Both the position numbers and the translations under genes were made by a program. The notes below the pieces were generated by a model. The model made no database searches and was not told the DNA's origin. It saw only the letters and a list, made by a program, of their open reading frames with translations. DNA of 64,000 nt from Favolaschia claudopus (taxonomy: Eukaryota; Basidiomycota; Agaricomycetes; Agaricales; Mycenaceae), in assembly GCA_037176885.1 (NCBI GenBank), contig JAWWNJ010000077.1:868001-932000 (forward strand), read 5' to 3'. Shown piece by piece: positions 1-11,424 of this stretch (positions within the stretch are counted from its first letter, which is position 1; each line of letters starts with the position of its first letter).

Positions 1-3000
1 GTGAGTTGGTGCGTGAGATGTAGCCGAAGATTCGGAGGGATAGCGCTGGAGGGACTGGATGGCGGGTGGAGAGAACGAGGGCGGCGCTGAAGCTGGTGGA
101 GGCAAGAGCTGAGCGCGAGACAAATCGTGTGGGAAGTGAGTGCCGGCGAATGACGGCAATACTGAGGAGGTGGGTGGGAGTGCACGAGGGGCGGGGCGAG
201 CCGATGTTCGCCGTGGTGGTCTGGGAGGCGCAGGTAGAAAGGATGGTGGGACGCGAGCGCCCCCGGTTGACGAAGACAGCAAATGCCCGGCCGGAGCTGG
301 ATCGCCGCCAGTTGTTACGGATGTCGAACTAGATGCCAGCGACACGGACGGTGCGCGAAGGGCGGAGGGAGCCTGATGGATACGAGCGTTGAGGTCGCTA
401 CGCGGTCGCGCTGGGACGCGAGCGGCGGGCACCGTGCCTGTGCGCTTCTTGCGTGCATCGATCTCCTTCGCCGCACTTTCAGTGACAATGCGATCGACAT
501 CCATTGGAACGGAGTTGACGCGATATCTCTGAACGTACACGGCGTCACGCATTTGAGCGGTGTTCAAGACAACGTCGTCGACATTCTTTGTGTGGGAAAC
601 TCGTGCAGCGGTCTGGCTCGTTTTTACTCGCTCTTGGAAGACCGGAACCGAGGCGGTGGTGGCGCACAAGTTGTCTTTACAATTGTGCTGAACGTTGACG
701 GTGCACAGGACATCCTGAAATTGTGAGTTAGCTTGACCTGCGTTGGACTCAACCACATACTTTGCCATGTAAGGCCGCCCATTCCTCACTCAGTACCACC
801 GACGGCATACCATATCGTTCGCGGGTGGTGTTGACGACTGCTCTTCGCAAGAGCACCACATTGAGCTCGGATTCTTGTGTTGCTTGAGGGTCAACGCGGT
901 GTAGTATTTCTTCGACACGGCCCACGAAGGTGTCACCGGAGCGACGCCAGTCGTGGGCGACGACAAAGTTGCCGGGCGCGCATGTATCACCGTTTTCAAT
1001 GACGAGGGATTTGTTGGTCTGATATAGGCCAGGTTTAGCAGACCACGATTGAACGCGCTGTCCTGTGATTGTGTGGGACATCAGACGCGGCTTGAGCTGG
1101 TCTGCCGTTGAGTTGCCTGTGGGGCCTTCAATAGAACGAGATCCCTTTGAAAGAGAGAAGTGGGACATACCTGGCACAGAAGATTTCTTTTGGTCAAGAC
1201 CAAGGTAAGCAGTAACAGTACTTCGCCCCTGAACGAGCCGTCGCGGCCCCTCGCCAATACTCCTCCAAGCAGTCCGTTCTCGGGTAAAAGCAAATCGGGG
1301 TGTGTTACGACCAGTGGACGAGTCCTCCACAAACTCAGCCTCTTTCAGAACAAAGAGGCCACCGCTGAGCAGGTGTCGAATACGATTACCTTGAGCAAAG
1401 GCATGTGCGATGTCTCGTGAAGGTGCATGGCGATTAGAATGCACGCTCTTAGCCCGTATGATAGCATTGAAAGACTCAAATGCTTCCGTTGCAAAGAGGA
1501 TAGCGGGTCCAAAGCGACGAATATGTGCGGGTAAGTGGAGGATAATGTGAAATTTTGGTTTATTAAACCATCGCGTTGTCCACTTGGCGGCGCATAAGAG
1601 AAAATGATCAATCTCCTTTGTTACCAGCGTCTGCGAAAAAGGTTGAGGCACCCTACAGCTTGAAAGTTCACGGCACGCACCACATAGCTTCCAATGTCTT
1701 CAATCTCAGGCTGCCAAATGAGCGGTACAAGTTTGGAAAGAGCTTGCCATGTCTCGAGACACTCCGAAGACACTAGGTCATACAACACGAATGGAGCGAC
1801 TTGAGCTATCGCGCGAAAATCGCGGCCAGTAAGAGAGCCAGAATATTGCACGAGAGTTCTGCCAGCAAGTGGGGAAATTCCCAGGCCCGTGACATCAACG
1901 GATGTCAGACGTGCAATGAGCAGCTCTTTCTTTTCGTCTTTACCTTTGAGCTGCGCAATCACATCGCGCCAAAGGTATTTCACGAAACCGAGCAGAATAA
2001 CATGCAAGATTTCCACTGGTGTATCTTGATGCGGATCCAGACCTACCGAGAACTCTTTTCAGCTGGTCGCTTGAATATAGATAAATGAATCACACCTCTA
2101 ATCCGCCAGACGGGACTCGTCGTCTCCTTAGGCAGCGCCGCTACAGCGGCATCCAAAGCAGCTTGTTTAGTCTGAGCACCGCGTTTTTTGTGGTAAGATG
2201 CAAATAGTTTCTCGATGAACACCAGCTGAAAGGTGTCTTTGAGCCCGGTCTCCGTACGCAAGCTCTTGATCTTCGTTTTGGTGTCTAGCTTGGTTGACGC
2301 CTCAGTAAAGAAGGATCGCAACTTATCCGTAGTCTCGGGTTTACGCCGCAATTTCCCGACCTGTTTGTAACTCAGTGTTTGTGGGATTGATGTATGGAGA
2401 TCTCACCTTCATGAACGACTTTACACGCTGAACCATATCGCTCATTGTCTCTTGAAATCTTTTCGCCGGCTTACGTTTTTCAGCTCCCCTGGGTGCTGCC
2501 TTGTCACTCTCGGGCTCGCTTGAAACATCACTGCCAGCAACACTGGCACCATCGCTCTGAACGCTCTCAGCATCGCTCGGGGCTCTTTGGTGTCGAGATG
2601 GAGCGGGGGCGTCATCCCCGTCATCCCCGTCCATAGCATCGTGACCTTTGACCCAACAAGCACGGCAGAATAACTTGCCGCGAAGCCCTATATGACACGC
2701 AAACTCGCTTTGCATTGGATTGTCGCCGAGCAGCGCGAGGACCTCAGGAATGACCAAGACCGGTTCATTATGCTCAATGTCCCACACCCAGATTCCGTCT
2801 CCCTGAGCCTGCCTACAAAAAACTGTCAGTCAGCTTCCACATATCACATTCCGAGGCTCACTCCAACTGTTCGACGATCCCGTCCAACATTTCCAGCGGT
2901 TGAGCGATGTTGGAAGTGCAAAGAAAATGGATGTTGTACTCTTTTTGAGCCTCAGCGCGTGGTAATCCTGCAGGCGTCATCAAGAAACTATTGTGTTCGT

Positions 3001-4640
3001 TCCATTTCTTCGAGACATTTCCCGAGGTATCGTCGCAGTAAACCCACATCGGAAATACGACAACGCGAGAGCCGTTGGCTTTGGCGCGCCAACGATTGCC
3101 TTCGCTTGGATTGGTATGATCCCACGAACGAGATTGGTGTGTGTCGGGATTATACACGTCTAAAAATGTATCAGAAAGAGAATTGTGCGTATCAATGACT
3201 GGAGGCAACCAAGTATTTTCGACGGATGCGGAACATTGTGCAATCCAGCATCGGTTTGGAACTGAAGAAAATTCTTAAGAAACCGACGTGCAGAGACCTC
3301 GTAGTCGTCAGTCTGGATAATACGCCACCCAGAAACAGTATCCGTGGAGATTGCGACCATACGCCAACACTTGGCAAAGAACTCCCCGCCACGAGAGAAC
3401 CAGCGGATGGGGACACAAAATTCGCCCTCCGCTGAGTCAAGCATTGCCGGCTCATAGATGTAATAATCCTGAGCGGAGATGCGGACCATAGGCGTCGTCT
3501 GCTCGTCGGGAAGTTCGTGGAGCCAACGCTCCCCCTGACGGGCCTCCGATAACTTTTCGCCGCTATCTTCGGGATAAAAATGCAGGTGCGGCCGTACTCG
3601 AGGATTAGCCATTTCCTATATCTAGCTTTAACAGATTCAAGAGGTTCGCAGTTGAGCTTCACCTACCTGAGCAATGATTTGAGCCAAACTGTTGACAAAA
3701 TACTTATGCCCGAGAGCGCCATCATAAGCCAACGTCTCGATTCCGCACACTTTTTGCAAAGCGAGATTGATTTTTTGCATTTGCTTGATGCTCGGGACGT
3801 CGTCCACCTCGTTTACTTTAAGAAGCCATAGAAAAAGGTCTAGTTGCTTTTGTGAGAAGACTGAGCGCGGTAAATGCATGAGGATGTCGAGCGTGCATGA
3901 CTGGATAATAGTCAGGATGCATGCTACGGCGAGATTGTGTCACTCACAATACGATCTGGCCAAGGAAACCAATACCGATCGCTCCCAGTTTCATCTTGCA
4001 TTCGAGCGCGTTTGGTCGGGGGTGGCCCAAACCTGGTGCTATGCTCGGATTCTGCAGATTTGGGAACCTCTAAATAGTTTAGGATTTGAGTGATTGTTCG
4101 TGGCTTCAGTGAGTACACACCATTGACCTCCGGCTCCCTCAAGCTTTCAGTTTCCGAGTCGGACCGTTCTTCAGGTTCTTCGTCGGAAACAGGCAAATCA
4201 AATCTCTCTAGAATATTGCCCGCAATGAGAGCGACAGCTTGCTCATCGGCTGACATGGCGAGTTCTCCTTCATTGTTGATTTCCATTAGATTCCAATTAA
4301 TACCGACTCCTGGCGGAGATTCGGGATGTTGGTATGCACTTTCAGGATAAGGACGGACGCCTGGGCCGCTGAGTGATGCAAGGAGATGGCGCAGAGCGTC
4401 TTCCGACACCTTTGATTCCGTTGGCGGGTTCGTAAATGCGGGTTGGGTGGCGCGTTGAGTTTCAAGAGCATCGTCCAAATGTATACGGTGTGTCGAAGTC
4501 TGCTCATGGCGGCGGCGATTGTAGTCCGTTTGATGTGAAACCCCGTCCCGGCATATTAGACAACGAGCAGCCTTGCCGTTTGGATCTGCACTGAAGTCCC
4601 AAACGACGAGAGCTTGAACAAAATTTGAGTGAAGTCCCGA
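1..4640 (-). CDS. Basidiomycete transposase-like protein with BED-like zinc finger (3' end off window)
   Basis: Multi-exon gene read right to left. The N-terminal exon (about 4640-3924) has a C-x2-C ... H-x5-H finger (CLICRDG ... RRHEQTSTH), then an acidic stretch. Middle exons carry conserved blocks: VYCDDTSGN near 3020-3050, LGDNPMQSE plus a C-x2-C motif near 2640-2730, and HQDTPVEILHVILLG near 2000-2040. These look like the Asp/His positions of an RNase H-fold transposase of the CMC/CACTA type, which is inference. After the FATEAFESF block near 1480, coding continues through an intron near 750 into NVQHNC ... VLNTAQMRDAVYVQ (about 680-520) and a Pro/Ser-rich tail that stays open to base 1. 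Sampled junctions keep frame with GT-AG borders, so the visible part looks intact. The first exon is uncertain because an in-frame stop lies just upstream of 4640. No terminal inverted repeats can be seen. Confidence 0.72.
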
Positions 4641-6105
4641 AAAGGAGAAAACTAATTATTACGCACACGGCGGGGTGAGGTTGGCCGTTGATTGCATCAC
4701 TTATCCAGGGCACGAGAGTCAAAACGTCTGGCAATGAGCAAGGGATAGCTCAAGAAAAACGAGCGGGAGTTAGTTCCGACAAAAAAAGAGCTCAAGCTGC
4801 ATTTGATTTTGACCGGCATACATTTGAAATATTCTAAGTCTGGGCTAAATCAAATGTGCACGCGATTCAAAACTCGGATCAACTATCGTTTGATTCCTTT
4901 TATTGTGCGCTGTGTTCATCCGAAGGTCTGGCTGTGTAGTCAGTACGCCAATGAAGCCGATGATGTAGGACGTGAGTGTCATTGTGAATATGGGATCATT
5001 CCTGTACAACATCAGGAAATTGGCAGCCGCCGGATTCAGGCGGGTCCGAGCTGATGATGATCACGCGTCACAATCGGCAGATGATGAGATGATGCGCCCG
5101 GATCTGCCTGTTGTCAGGCTGATCCAGCCTGACGATGTCGTCACGCGTCTGGCAAATGGCTCGTCAATATCGTGTCAATAGCAGAAATTTCCTATGCCCT
5201 CAAAATTCACGTCGTATTCTGACTTGTTGCTCTTTAACATCCTTCCACAAGGACCACAACGCTGCGCGTCTTTTTTACGTGCAAAGAACGCGTCGCGTTG
5301 ACGCGTGGCTCAATGCACGTGATGGGTCCGTGCGCATCATTGACGTGACACATGTTGAACATTTGATGGGCTTCGTCTCCATCCTTTCCCTCTCACCACC
5401 ATCACCTTCCCCCCTCCACCTTACCCTCCACCGTCAACGAGGGCCGTCAAGCCAGCGTCCGCTCTTCAACTTTCAAGTACCTGCAACTCGAGTGTCCGCC
5501 ACCCTCAAATATCAAGATTGATCAACTTTTTAAGATCGAGCAAGACACGCAAGTCCATTACTTCAAGCACAGCTCTGTTTAGCAAGACTTCAACGGCCTC
5601 AAGTCTGGCAAGATATCAACCCAAGAAAAACATCAACTCAAGAAGGCATCGCAAGCTACACAAGTCTCTCGCGCGTCATCCAAGTCACTCAAGGAGTCAA
5701 GGTCAAGACCCCGCAAACCATTCAAAAAGTCTACAAAGCCATTCAAAGTCCACTCAGTCAACGCGCAAGTCGTGCCTAGCGCCTTCAAGGCTCAAGCTCT
5801 CAAGATTGGCAAGTCGGGTGGTGGTATCTAGTGCGTCATCCCTTTTCTGTGTCGTCGTCCATCCTCTTTCCTAGTTCCCCCCTCCCTCCGTCTCCGTCTG
5901 CACCGTTTATAGTAGATACTTGAACAATATAACACTTTCTTTTAACTCTGCGTTGTGATAATAAGCTACGTGGGCAGGAAAGGGAGCAAATGCGAGGAGC
6001 AGCAGGGGAAAGGGCTCGCTTTGAGCATAACACACAATGCTGACAAGAGTCTGACGCGCAACTGGCGAAGTAACTGAGTGGCGAACTGGTAGTCGCCAGC
6101 GCGCA
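4641..6105. other. Gene-free stretch, possible solo LTR or repeat remnant
   Basis: No reading frame here has recognisable protein similarity. The stretch holds a perfect 9-bp hairpin at 5113-5133, several ACGCGT/CACGTG-like boxes at 5060-5350, a C/T-rich tract near 5390-5430, the CAAG-rich block at 5470-5830, and a possible transcript end near 5900-5950. This layout (boxes, pyrimidine tract, simple-motif block, A/T-rich end) would fit a solo LTR or an untranslated region. I could not find matching target duplications, so the type is left open. Confidence 0.35.
5470..5830. repeat. CAAG-rich degenerate simple repeat
   Basis: About 21 copies of CAAG, mostly as TCAAG or GCAAG, occur on the plus strand within some 360 bp, where one or two would be expected by chance. 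Spacing is irregular, so this is a dispersed-motif tract and not a clean tandem array. The open frame across it (5518-5874) encodes only Ser/Lys/Arg-rich low-complexity sequence and is not called as a gene. Confidence 0.6.
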
Positions 6106-6645
6106 TCAGGTTGCCATCAGCAGTACTTGATCTGACGCTGCGGATGGGAGATCATCCGGCCAGACCCGCGCGGATCCGGGATCCGCAAATTCCCTGATGA
6201 ACGATCCAAGAATCGGAACATCCCAATGATCGAATCCGATGAAAAGGCGGCGGACAGAACCGTATTGGGCGTTGAGAATTGCCTGTTTGAACAATACCTG
6301 GAAGTCAATATCGGCCTCGAATTAACTGGAGACTCACAAAAATTTTCTTCATCAATTCGATAGGTGAATATAGCTCTTCGACAGTAAAGCCTTCAAAGTC
6401 CCTCCCGAATAAGTCGCAGTCTCGATACCTCGAGACAAAGCTCTGGATAGTCTCAGCGAAATAGACCTCAAGAGTATTGCAGGCCGCGGTGCTATCTCCG
6501 ACCTCCATGTCTTCAAATTGCTTGAGGTCAAACAGTAGACATGCACAGCTTCTGTTCAAGAGGCCTTCTGAGGAGAGACCCTCAACCTTCGAGTTCTTGA
6601 CTATTTTGTCCGAGGCTTGCCCCTTCTGCGCTTGTCTCAGCGCCT

Positions 6646-6650
6646 GATAT
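6646..6650. repeat. Target-site duplication, left copy (GATAT)
   Basis: GATAT precedes the left LTR and recurs at 11634-11638 after the right LTR. A 5-bp duplication is the usual product of Ty1/copia integration. Confidence 0.8.
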
Positions 6651-6859
6651 TGTCCAATTAATTGTTGACTATCGCACATTACTATACCTACAAAGTAACA
6701 TATCAACATCTCTACATACTTATATAGACCGGAGCCAAGTCCGCCGTCCTTATCTGACGACGACTTGACTCCAGGTGTGTAATGCTCGTAGAACTCACAT
6801 TAATACATCTGACGACGACTTGACTCCAGTTGGTGCTTGATTAGACTTCCGCGCTCAAA
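6651..6859 (+). repeat. Left (5') LTR of the copia element
   Basis: It begins TGTCCAATTAATTG and ends GCGCTCAAA, not the usual CA. A TATATA-like box is at 6719-6726. A 23-bp direct repeat occurs twice inside (6752-6774 and 6807-6829). By eye no difference from the right LTR was found. Confidence 0.9.
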
Positions 6860-6875
6860 GGTTATGGGCCCCGGG
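6860..6875 (+). other. Primer-binding site, half-tRNA type (initiator tRNA-Met)
   Basis: GGTTATGGGCCCCGGG starts directly after the LTR. GGTTATGGGCCC is the reverse complement of GGGCCCATAACC, the anticodon stem-loop of eukaryotic initiator tRNA-Met, not of the tRNA 3' end. Copia of Drosophila and several fungal relatives prime from such a cleaved half-tRNA. Confidence 0.75.
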
Positions 6876-6948
6876 CAGCAAATCTAAATCGCCCAGCCAC
6901 GTCACAGCCTCAGTCTCAGTCCTTCTTTGAAAATTATCCTCACGCACC

Positions 6949-9900
6949 ATGTCTGACAACAAGCGTCTCTTCGACGTTCTCACCAGTGATAATTACGGCG
7001 CATGGAAGCCTAATATGAAGGCATACCTGGGAACGAAGGGCCTGGCAGGTCAAATCGACGGAACAGATGTGAAGCCGGTGCCAGACACCCCTTCGAAGCC
7101 GACGTCCGAGGAAAGGCGAGACCTCCGTGAATGGGAAACGCGCAAGTCGAAAGCCGCTGGGGAGATATGGCTAGGTGTTGCTGAAGATCAAAAGGTCCAC
7201 ATCCAGGAGCAAAACGGTGACCCAGAGACGATGTGGAAAGCGCTCGAGAACGTACATGTCCAGAAAAAGCCGGGTACTCGCTTCAAAGCATTTGACCACC
7301 TGTTCAGCATCCGCAAGCAGGAAGACGAAAGTCTCGCGCAGCTTATAGCGCGCACTGGAAAGGCAATGCAGGATCTCAAAGCGTTGAGGCCCGAAAAGTT
7401 CACCATCACCGAGCTGGACCAGGAGCTGGAGTCCATGACTCTCATTCGTGCATTACCCTCGCAATATGATTCATTCGTCTCCTCCCTGCTACTCCTCGAC
7501 ACTCTGGATCTATCCAAACTCCACGCGGCATTCCACAACGAAGGTGTGCAACGTACCACAAGGAGCGGTGATGATTCCCCACTCGCCATCGCTCTGGCTG
7601 CCGCCGCCGCCGCGATGAAGTGCTACTTCTGCGACTCGTCGACACATCTCTGGAGGGACTGTAAGAAGTTCAAAGACGCGTCGGAGAAAGCCAAAAAGCA
7701 GTCCGGGTATTGGCAGGACAAGGGTAGAGGCGGGCGTGGGAGCGGGAAGGGAACAGAGAAGCAGGCAAACGAGGCCAAAGCGGACACGGCCGAGAAGGCG
7801 AACAGCGTTTGGGTCGAGTCCGCGGGACTATACGCAAGTGCTTTCTCCGTAGCCGACTCCTGGCGACCACCTCCTTCCCCGACTGACTGGAACACCGATA
7901 CAGGTGCAACTTCACACATGACACCCCGACGTGAATGGTTTCGCTCGTATTCGCCTCACATCGTACCGATTCGACTCGCCGACAACTCCATCATCTATTC
8001 AGCAGGAGTCGGCTCAGTAGAATTTGTACCCAGCTTGGATGGGATCGAGCAGCGGCACTCTGTCGTCTTTCATGATGTCCTTCATGTCCCCAAACTCACC
8101 TGCAATTTATTATCATTGTTCCACCTCACGCGCTCTAAGGGATACGATATCTCGATCCACGAAGCCACTGTATCATTCATTCACTCCCGGAAACTGCAAT
8201 TCACCGCGTCCGTAAACGATCGAAATGTCGGGTACCTTAATGGGAAGACCTTGAATCACGCTGCTCAATATGCCAATGCAGTCTCCACCGTCCCCAACAC
8301 CCTCCAGCTCTGGCACAACCGGTGTGGCCACCTAAATCTCAGAGATCTTGAGCGCATGCATAAAAAGGGTCTTGTGAAAGGAATGAGAATTGACTCGGAT
8401 ATTCGGCCAGATCCCATTTGCGAGCCATGCATTTTCGGGAAACAACATCGCGAGAACATCCCAAAATCAACCCTTAGCCGCAAAACGATGCCGCTCGCTC
8501 TTGTGCATACTGATCTCAAAGGACCAATGAAGGTTGCTACGCCTGAGGGTTTTCGCTATTGGATCACCTTCATTTGCGATGCAAAGCGATATTGGGTGGT
8601 TATATTCCTCAAGCGGAAGAGCGAGGCCTTTACTGCCTTCAAGGCCTACAAGGCATATGCTGAAAAGCATTGGGGTGTGAGAACCAAATTCGTCGTAAAA
8701 ATCCAGGCCACTCGGGACGACAAAGGGGGGGAGTACATGAGCATTGAGATGATCAGATTCTTCGAGGCTGAGGGGATCTTGCGACAGCATACAGAACCAA
8801 ATGAACCACACCAAAATGGTGTCGCGGAGAAGGCGAACCGCGATATCGCAGATGGCGCAACGGCGTTGATGGCACAAGCGATGCTTCCGCCATCCTTCTG
8901 GGCTCGCGCTGTAGCGGCTTTCGTTCATACTCGCAACCGAACTCCAACCGCCTCTCTGGACTACGAGATTCCATTCACCGAATGGAACCAGCGAAAACCG
9001 GACATTTCCTACTTTCGAATATTCGGATGTCTCGCTTATGTTCTCATTCGCAAGGAAAAACGCCACGCCCTCGAAGTTCACTCGAAGAAATGTATATTCG
9101 TCGGGTATCCCGAAGGTACTAAAGCCTGGCTATTCTGGGACCCCTTGGATCGGAAATTCATCACCAGCGGTCACGCCATATTCGACGAGCGTTATTTCCC
9201 CGGCAACTCACCCCTTGCCCTTGACCTCTTCGGTCCACCAGAAGGTGATGCGGAGACATTCCCCGGAGCACAAGATGTTCCATCTTCCGACGTGCAGCGT
9301 CAGGGGGGTGTAGGTCAAGATGAGGAAGACAGCAATGACGCACCACGCCGTCCCCCTACCCCACCTGCTGCAGCACCAGCACCTGAGCCTCCACAAGCAG
9401 CACCCGAGCCTGCGCTACCGCATCAACCCCCACAAGCAGCACCCGCTCCTCCCCGCCGCAAGCGTCATGAAGACCTGCCGCCCCGCGAGCTACCTGCGCG
9501 CGACGCTCGTCCGAAAGTATCCCTGAATATCAATGAGCTTGAACGTACGAATTCCCGTCAGCAGAACTGGCACGCACCTGATCCGCCCTCACCGACTCCT
9601 TCATCTCCACTCCCTGAACTCACACCGACGCCCGAACCCGAAGGATACAATGACTTCGCAGACGCACCCGGAGAAATAGCAAATCCCGCTGAAGAATCCG
9701 CATGCCTAGCTGCAGGAATTGAGTACCTCCATGCGCAGAGAACAGAGGACTACATTACCTGGGACGAAGCACTCGATCACGTCTTCGGTACAGAAGAATT
9801 TGCTTTGAGGGCGACCGCGCTGAAAGCGTCGAGTGTGTCAGAGGAGCCCCGGTCGTTCAAGGAAGCCATGAAACGTCCGGAGAGCCTTGAATGGTACAAA

Positions 9901-11403
9901 GCAGCGTCAGATGAGATCAAATCCCTCGTTGAAAACGGCACCTTCGAACTCGTACAGCTCCCACCTGGAAAGCGCGCCGTTGGAAGCAAGTGGGTGTTCA
10001 AGGTCAAACGAAACGCAGACGGCACCATCGAACGATACAAAGGTCGTGTGGTCGCCCAAGGATTTTCCCAACGACCGGGTTTTGACTACGTCGAGACTTT
10101 TGCGCCGACTCCCAGGTGGGCTGTCCTCCGTGCGATACTCGCTCTTGGTGCCTTCGAAGACCTCGAGATCGAAAGCGTAGACATTTCGTCTGCTTTCCTC
10201 TATGGAGAATTGCAGGAAGAGGTCTTCATGAAGCAGCCCGATGGGTTCGAGCAAAAGGGTCCAGATTGGGTGTGGCGACTCCTCAAGTCCATCTACGGGC
10301 TGAAACAAGGAGCGAGAGACTGGCATGAGAAGCTGAACGAGGTATTGGTGTCGTTGGGGTTCGAGAGGGTGATTTGCGAGCCGAGCATATGGGTGTACAG
10401 TCGAGGAGATGTGCGCATCATTCTTCCCGTTTTCATTGATGACATCACCCTCGTCTCAAAGTCCAAGACCGCCATCCAGCGCGTTAAGGACCAACTGCGC
10501 ACTCACTTCAAGCTACGAGATCTTGGCCCGACTTCATTCTTACTTGGTGTGGAAATCCACCGTGATCGCGCCAATCGATCTCTCTCCCTTTCTCAGCGGC
10601 AATACGCTCTCGACATACTCGCTCGTTTCGGTTTTGCAGACTGCGATCCAGTGTCAACCCCTTTGGACAAAGGTACCAAGCTCTCCGACGACATGTGTCC
10701 AAAAACTCCCGAGGAAATCCTTGAAATGCGTGCTATCCCGTACATTAACGCGGTTGGTGCGCTCTGGTATCTCGTAACGTGCACTCGACCGGACCTCGCG
10801 TACGCCGTCGGCGTCTTGTCGCGTTATTGCCAGAATCCCGGGATGGGGCACTGGAAAGCAGTCAAACACGTCTTTCGTTACCTCAAAGGAACCGTCGACT
10901 TGAAACTCACGTACCGGCCTAGTCCCGCACCCGACATGTTCACCACATTCTCAGATGCTGACCACGGCGGGAACCCTGATAATGGCCGCTCCACCACAGG
11001 ATGGGTTGTCAAGATGGGCACAGGCGCAATCAGTTGGTCCAGTAGGCTGCAGACGATAGTCGCGCTCTCGACAACTGAAGCTGAATTCATCGCTGGAAAT
11101 TCCGCCGGTCAAGAAATCATCTCTCTTCGCAATGTATTTCGATTATTCGGGTACCAGAACGACTCTCCCCTTCCCCTCTACATCGACAATAATTCTAGTG
11201 TCTCTGTCGCGAAAAATCCGGAACACCACGGTCGGATGAAGCACCTCGACCTTCGTTTCTACTGGCTCCGAGACCAAGTCCGCAACAAAATCATTGTTGT
11301 CATACACATTCCTACTGCCGACAACCCAGCCGACATACTCACGAAGTCGCTGGGTCGCATCAAATTGGCGGACATGGTGAAGATGCTGGGGCTAGAAACT
11401 TAG
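6949..11403 (+). CDS. Copia gag-pol polyprotein
   Basis: Single frame of 1484 residues. Order: gag-like N-terminus (LFDVLTSDNYGAWKPNMKAY, typical of copia gag); CCHC zinc knuckle C-x2-C-x4-H-x4-C near residue 224; aspartic protease DTGA near 317; integrase HHCC zinc finger near 455-500; integrase acidic residues in HTDLKGP (about 520) and DDKGGEY (about 590), with the NGVAEKAN block near 622; a Pro/Ala-rich linker near 800-900; reverse transcriptase from KWVFKVKRNADG (about 1010) with FIDDI at the catalytic site (about 1162) where YVDDM is common; RNase H with SDADHGG (about 1334) and STTEAEF (about 1375). No gag/pol frameshift or stop is present, so both parts come from one frame, as in Drosophila-type copia. 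Start: first ATG after the primer-binding site. Confidence 0.95.
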   Translation: MSDNKRLFDVLTSDNYGAWKPNMKAYLGTKGLAGQIDGTDVKPVPDTPSKPTSEERRDLREWETRKSKAAGEIWLGVAEDQKVHIQEQNGDPETMWKALENVHVQKKPGTRFKAFDHLFSIRKQEDESLAQLIARTGKAMQDLKALRPEKFTITELDQELESMTLIRALPSQYDSFVSSLLLLDTLDLSKLHAAFHNEGVQRTTRSGDDSPLAIALAAAAAAMKCYFCDSSTHLWRDCKKFKDASEKAKKQSGYWQDKGRGGRGSGKGTEKQANEAKADTAEKANSVWVESAGLYASAFSVADSWRPPPSPTDWNTDTGATSHMTPRREWFRSYSPHIVPIRLADNSIIYSAGVGSVEFVPSLDGIEQRHSVVFHDVLHVPKLTCNLLSLFHLTRSKGYDISIHEATVSFIHSRKLQFTASVNDRNVGYLNGKTLNHAAQYANAVSTVPNTLQLWHNRCGHLNLRDLERMHKKGLVKGMRIDSDIRPDPICEPCIFGKQHRENIPKSTLSRKTMPLALVHTDLKGPMKVATPEGFRYWITFICDAKRYWVVIFLKRKSEAFTAFKAYKAYAEKHWGVRTKFVVKIQATRDDKGGEYMSIEMIRFFEAEGILRQHTEPNEPHQNGVAEKANRDIADGATALMAQAMLPPSFWARAVAAFVHTRNRTPTASLDYEIPFTEWNQRKPDISYFRIFGCLAYVLIRKEKRHALEVHSKKCIFVGYPEGTKAWLFWDPLDRKFITSGHAIFDERYFPGNSPLALDLFGPPEGDAETFPGAQDVPSSDVQRQGGVGQDEEDSNDAPRRPPTPPAAAPAPEPPQAAPEPALPHQPPQAAPAPPRRKRHEDLPPRELPARDARPKVSLNINELERTNSRQQNWHAPDPPSPTPSSPLPELTPTPEPEGYNDFADAPGEIANPAEESACLAAGIEYLHAQRTEDYITWDEALDHVFGTEEFALRATALKASSVSEEPRSFKEAMKRPESLEWYKAASDEIKSLVENGTFELVQLPPGKRAVGSKWVFKVKRNADGTIERYKGRVVAQGFSQRPGFDYVETFAPTPRWAVLRAILALGAFEDLEIESVDISSAFLYGELQEEVFMKQPDGFEQKGPDWVWRLLKSIYGLKQGARDWHEKLNEVLVSLGFERVICEPSIWVYSRGDVRIILPVFIDDITLVSKSKTAIQRVKDQLRTHFKLRDLGPTSFLLGVEIHRDRANRSLSLSQRQYALDILARFGFADCDPVSTPLDKGTKLSDDMCPKTPEEILEMRAIPYINAVGALWYLVTCTRPDLAYAVGVLSRYCQNPGMGHWKAVKHVFRYLKGTVDLKLTYRPSPAPDMFTTFSDADHGGNPDNGRSTTGWVVKMGTGAISWSSRLQTIVALSTTEAEFIAGNSAGQEIISLRNVFRLFGYQNDSPLPLYIDNNSSVSVAKNPEHHGRMKHLDLRFYWLRDQVRNKIIVVIHIPTADNPADILTKSLGRIKLADMVKMLGLET

Positions 11404-11413
11404 ATGTGCTCAA

Positions 11414-11424
11414 TCAGGGGGGTG
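11414..11424 (+). other. Polypurine tract
   Basis: A short G-rich run (CAGGGGGGTG) directly precedes the right LTR and is placed where plus-strand DNA synthesis of an LTR element is primed. The T near the end makes it slightly atypical. Confidence 0.7.

Noticed and set aside
283..726. Plus-strand open frame of 147 codons at the left edge
   Set aside because: The minus strand here carries a conserved block of the transposase-like protein (NVQHNC...VLNTAQMRDA), so the plus frame is its shadow.
5518..5874. Ser/Lys/Arg-rich frame of 118 codons
   Set aside because: It is produced by the CAAG-rich tract and is not protein-like.
8467..9081. Long minus-strand open frame (204 codons) inside gag-pol
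   Set aside because: It is a shadow of the conserved integrase frame and shows no motif of its own.
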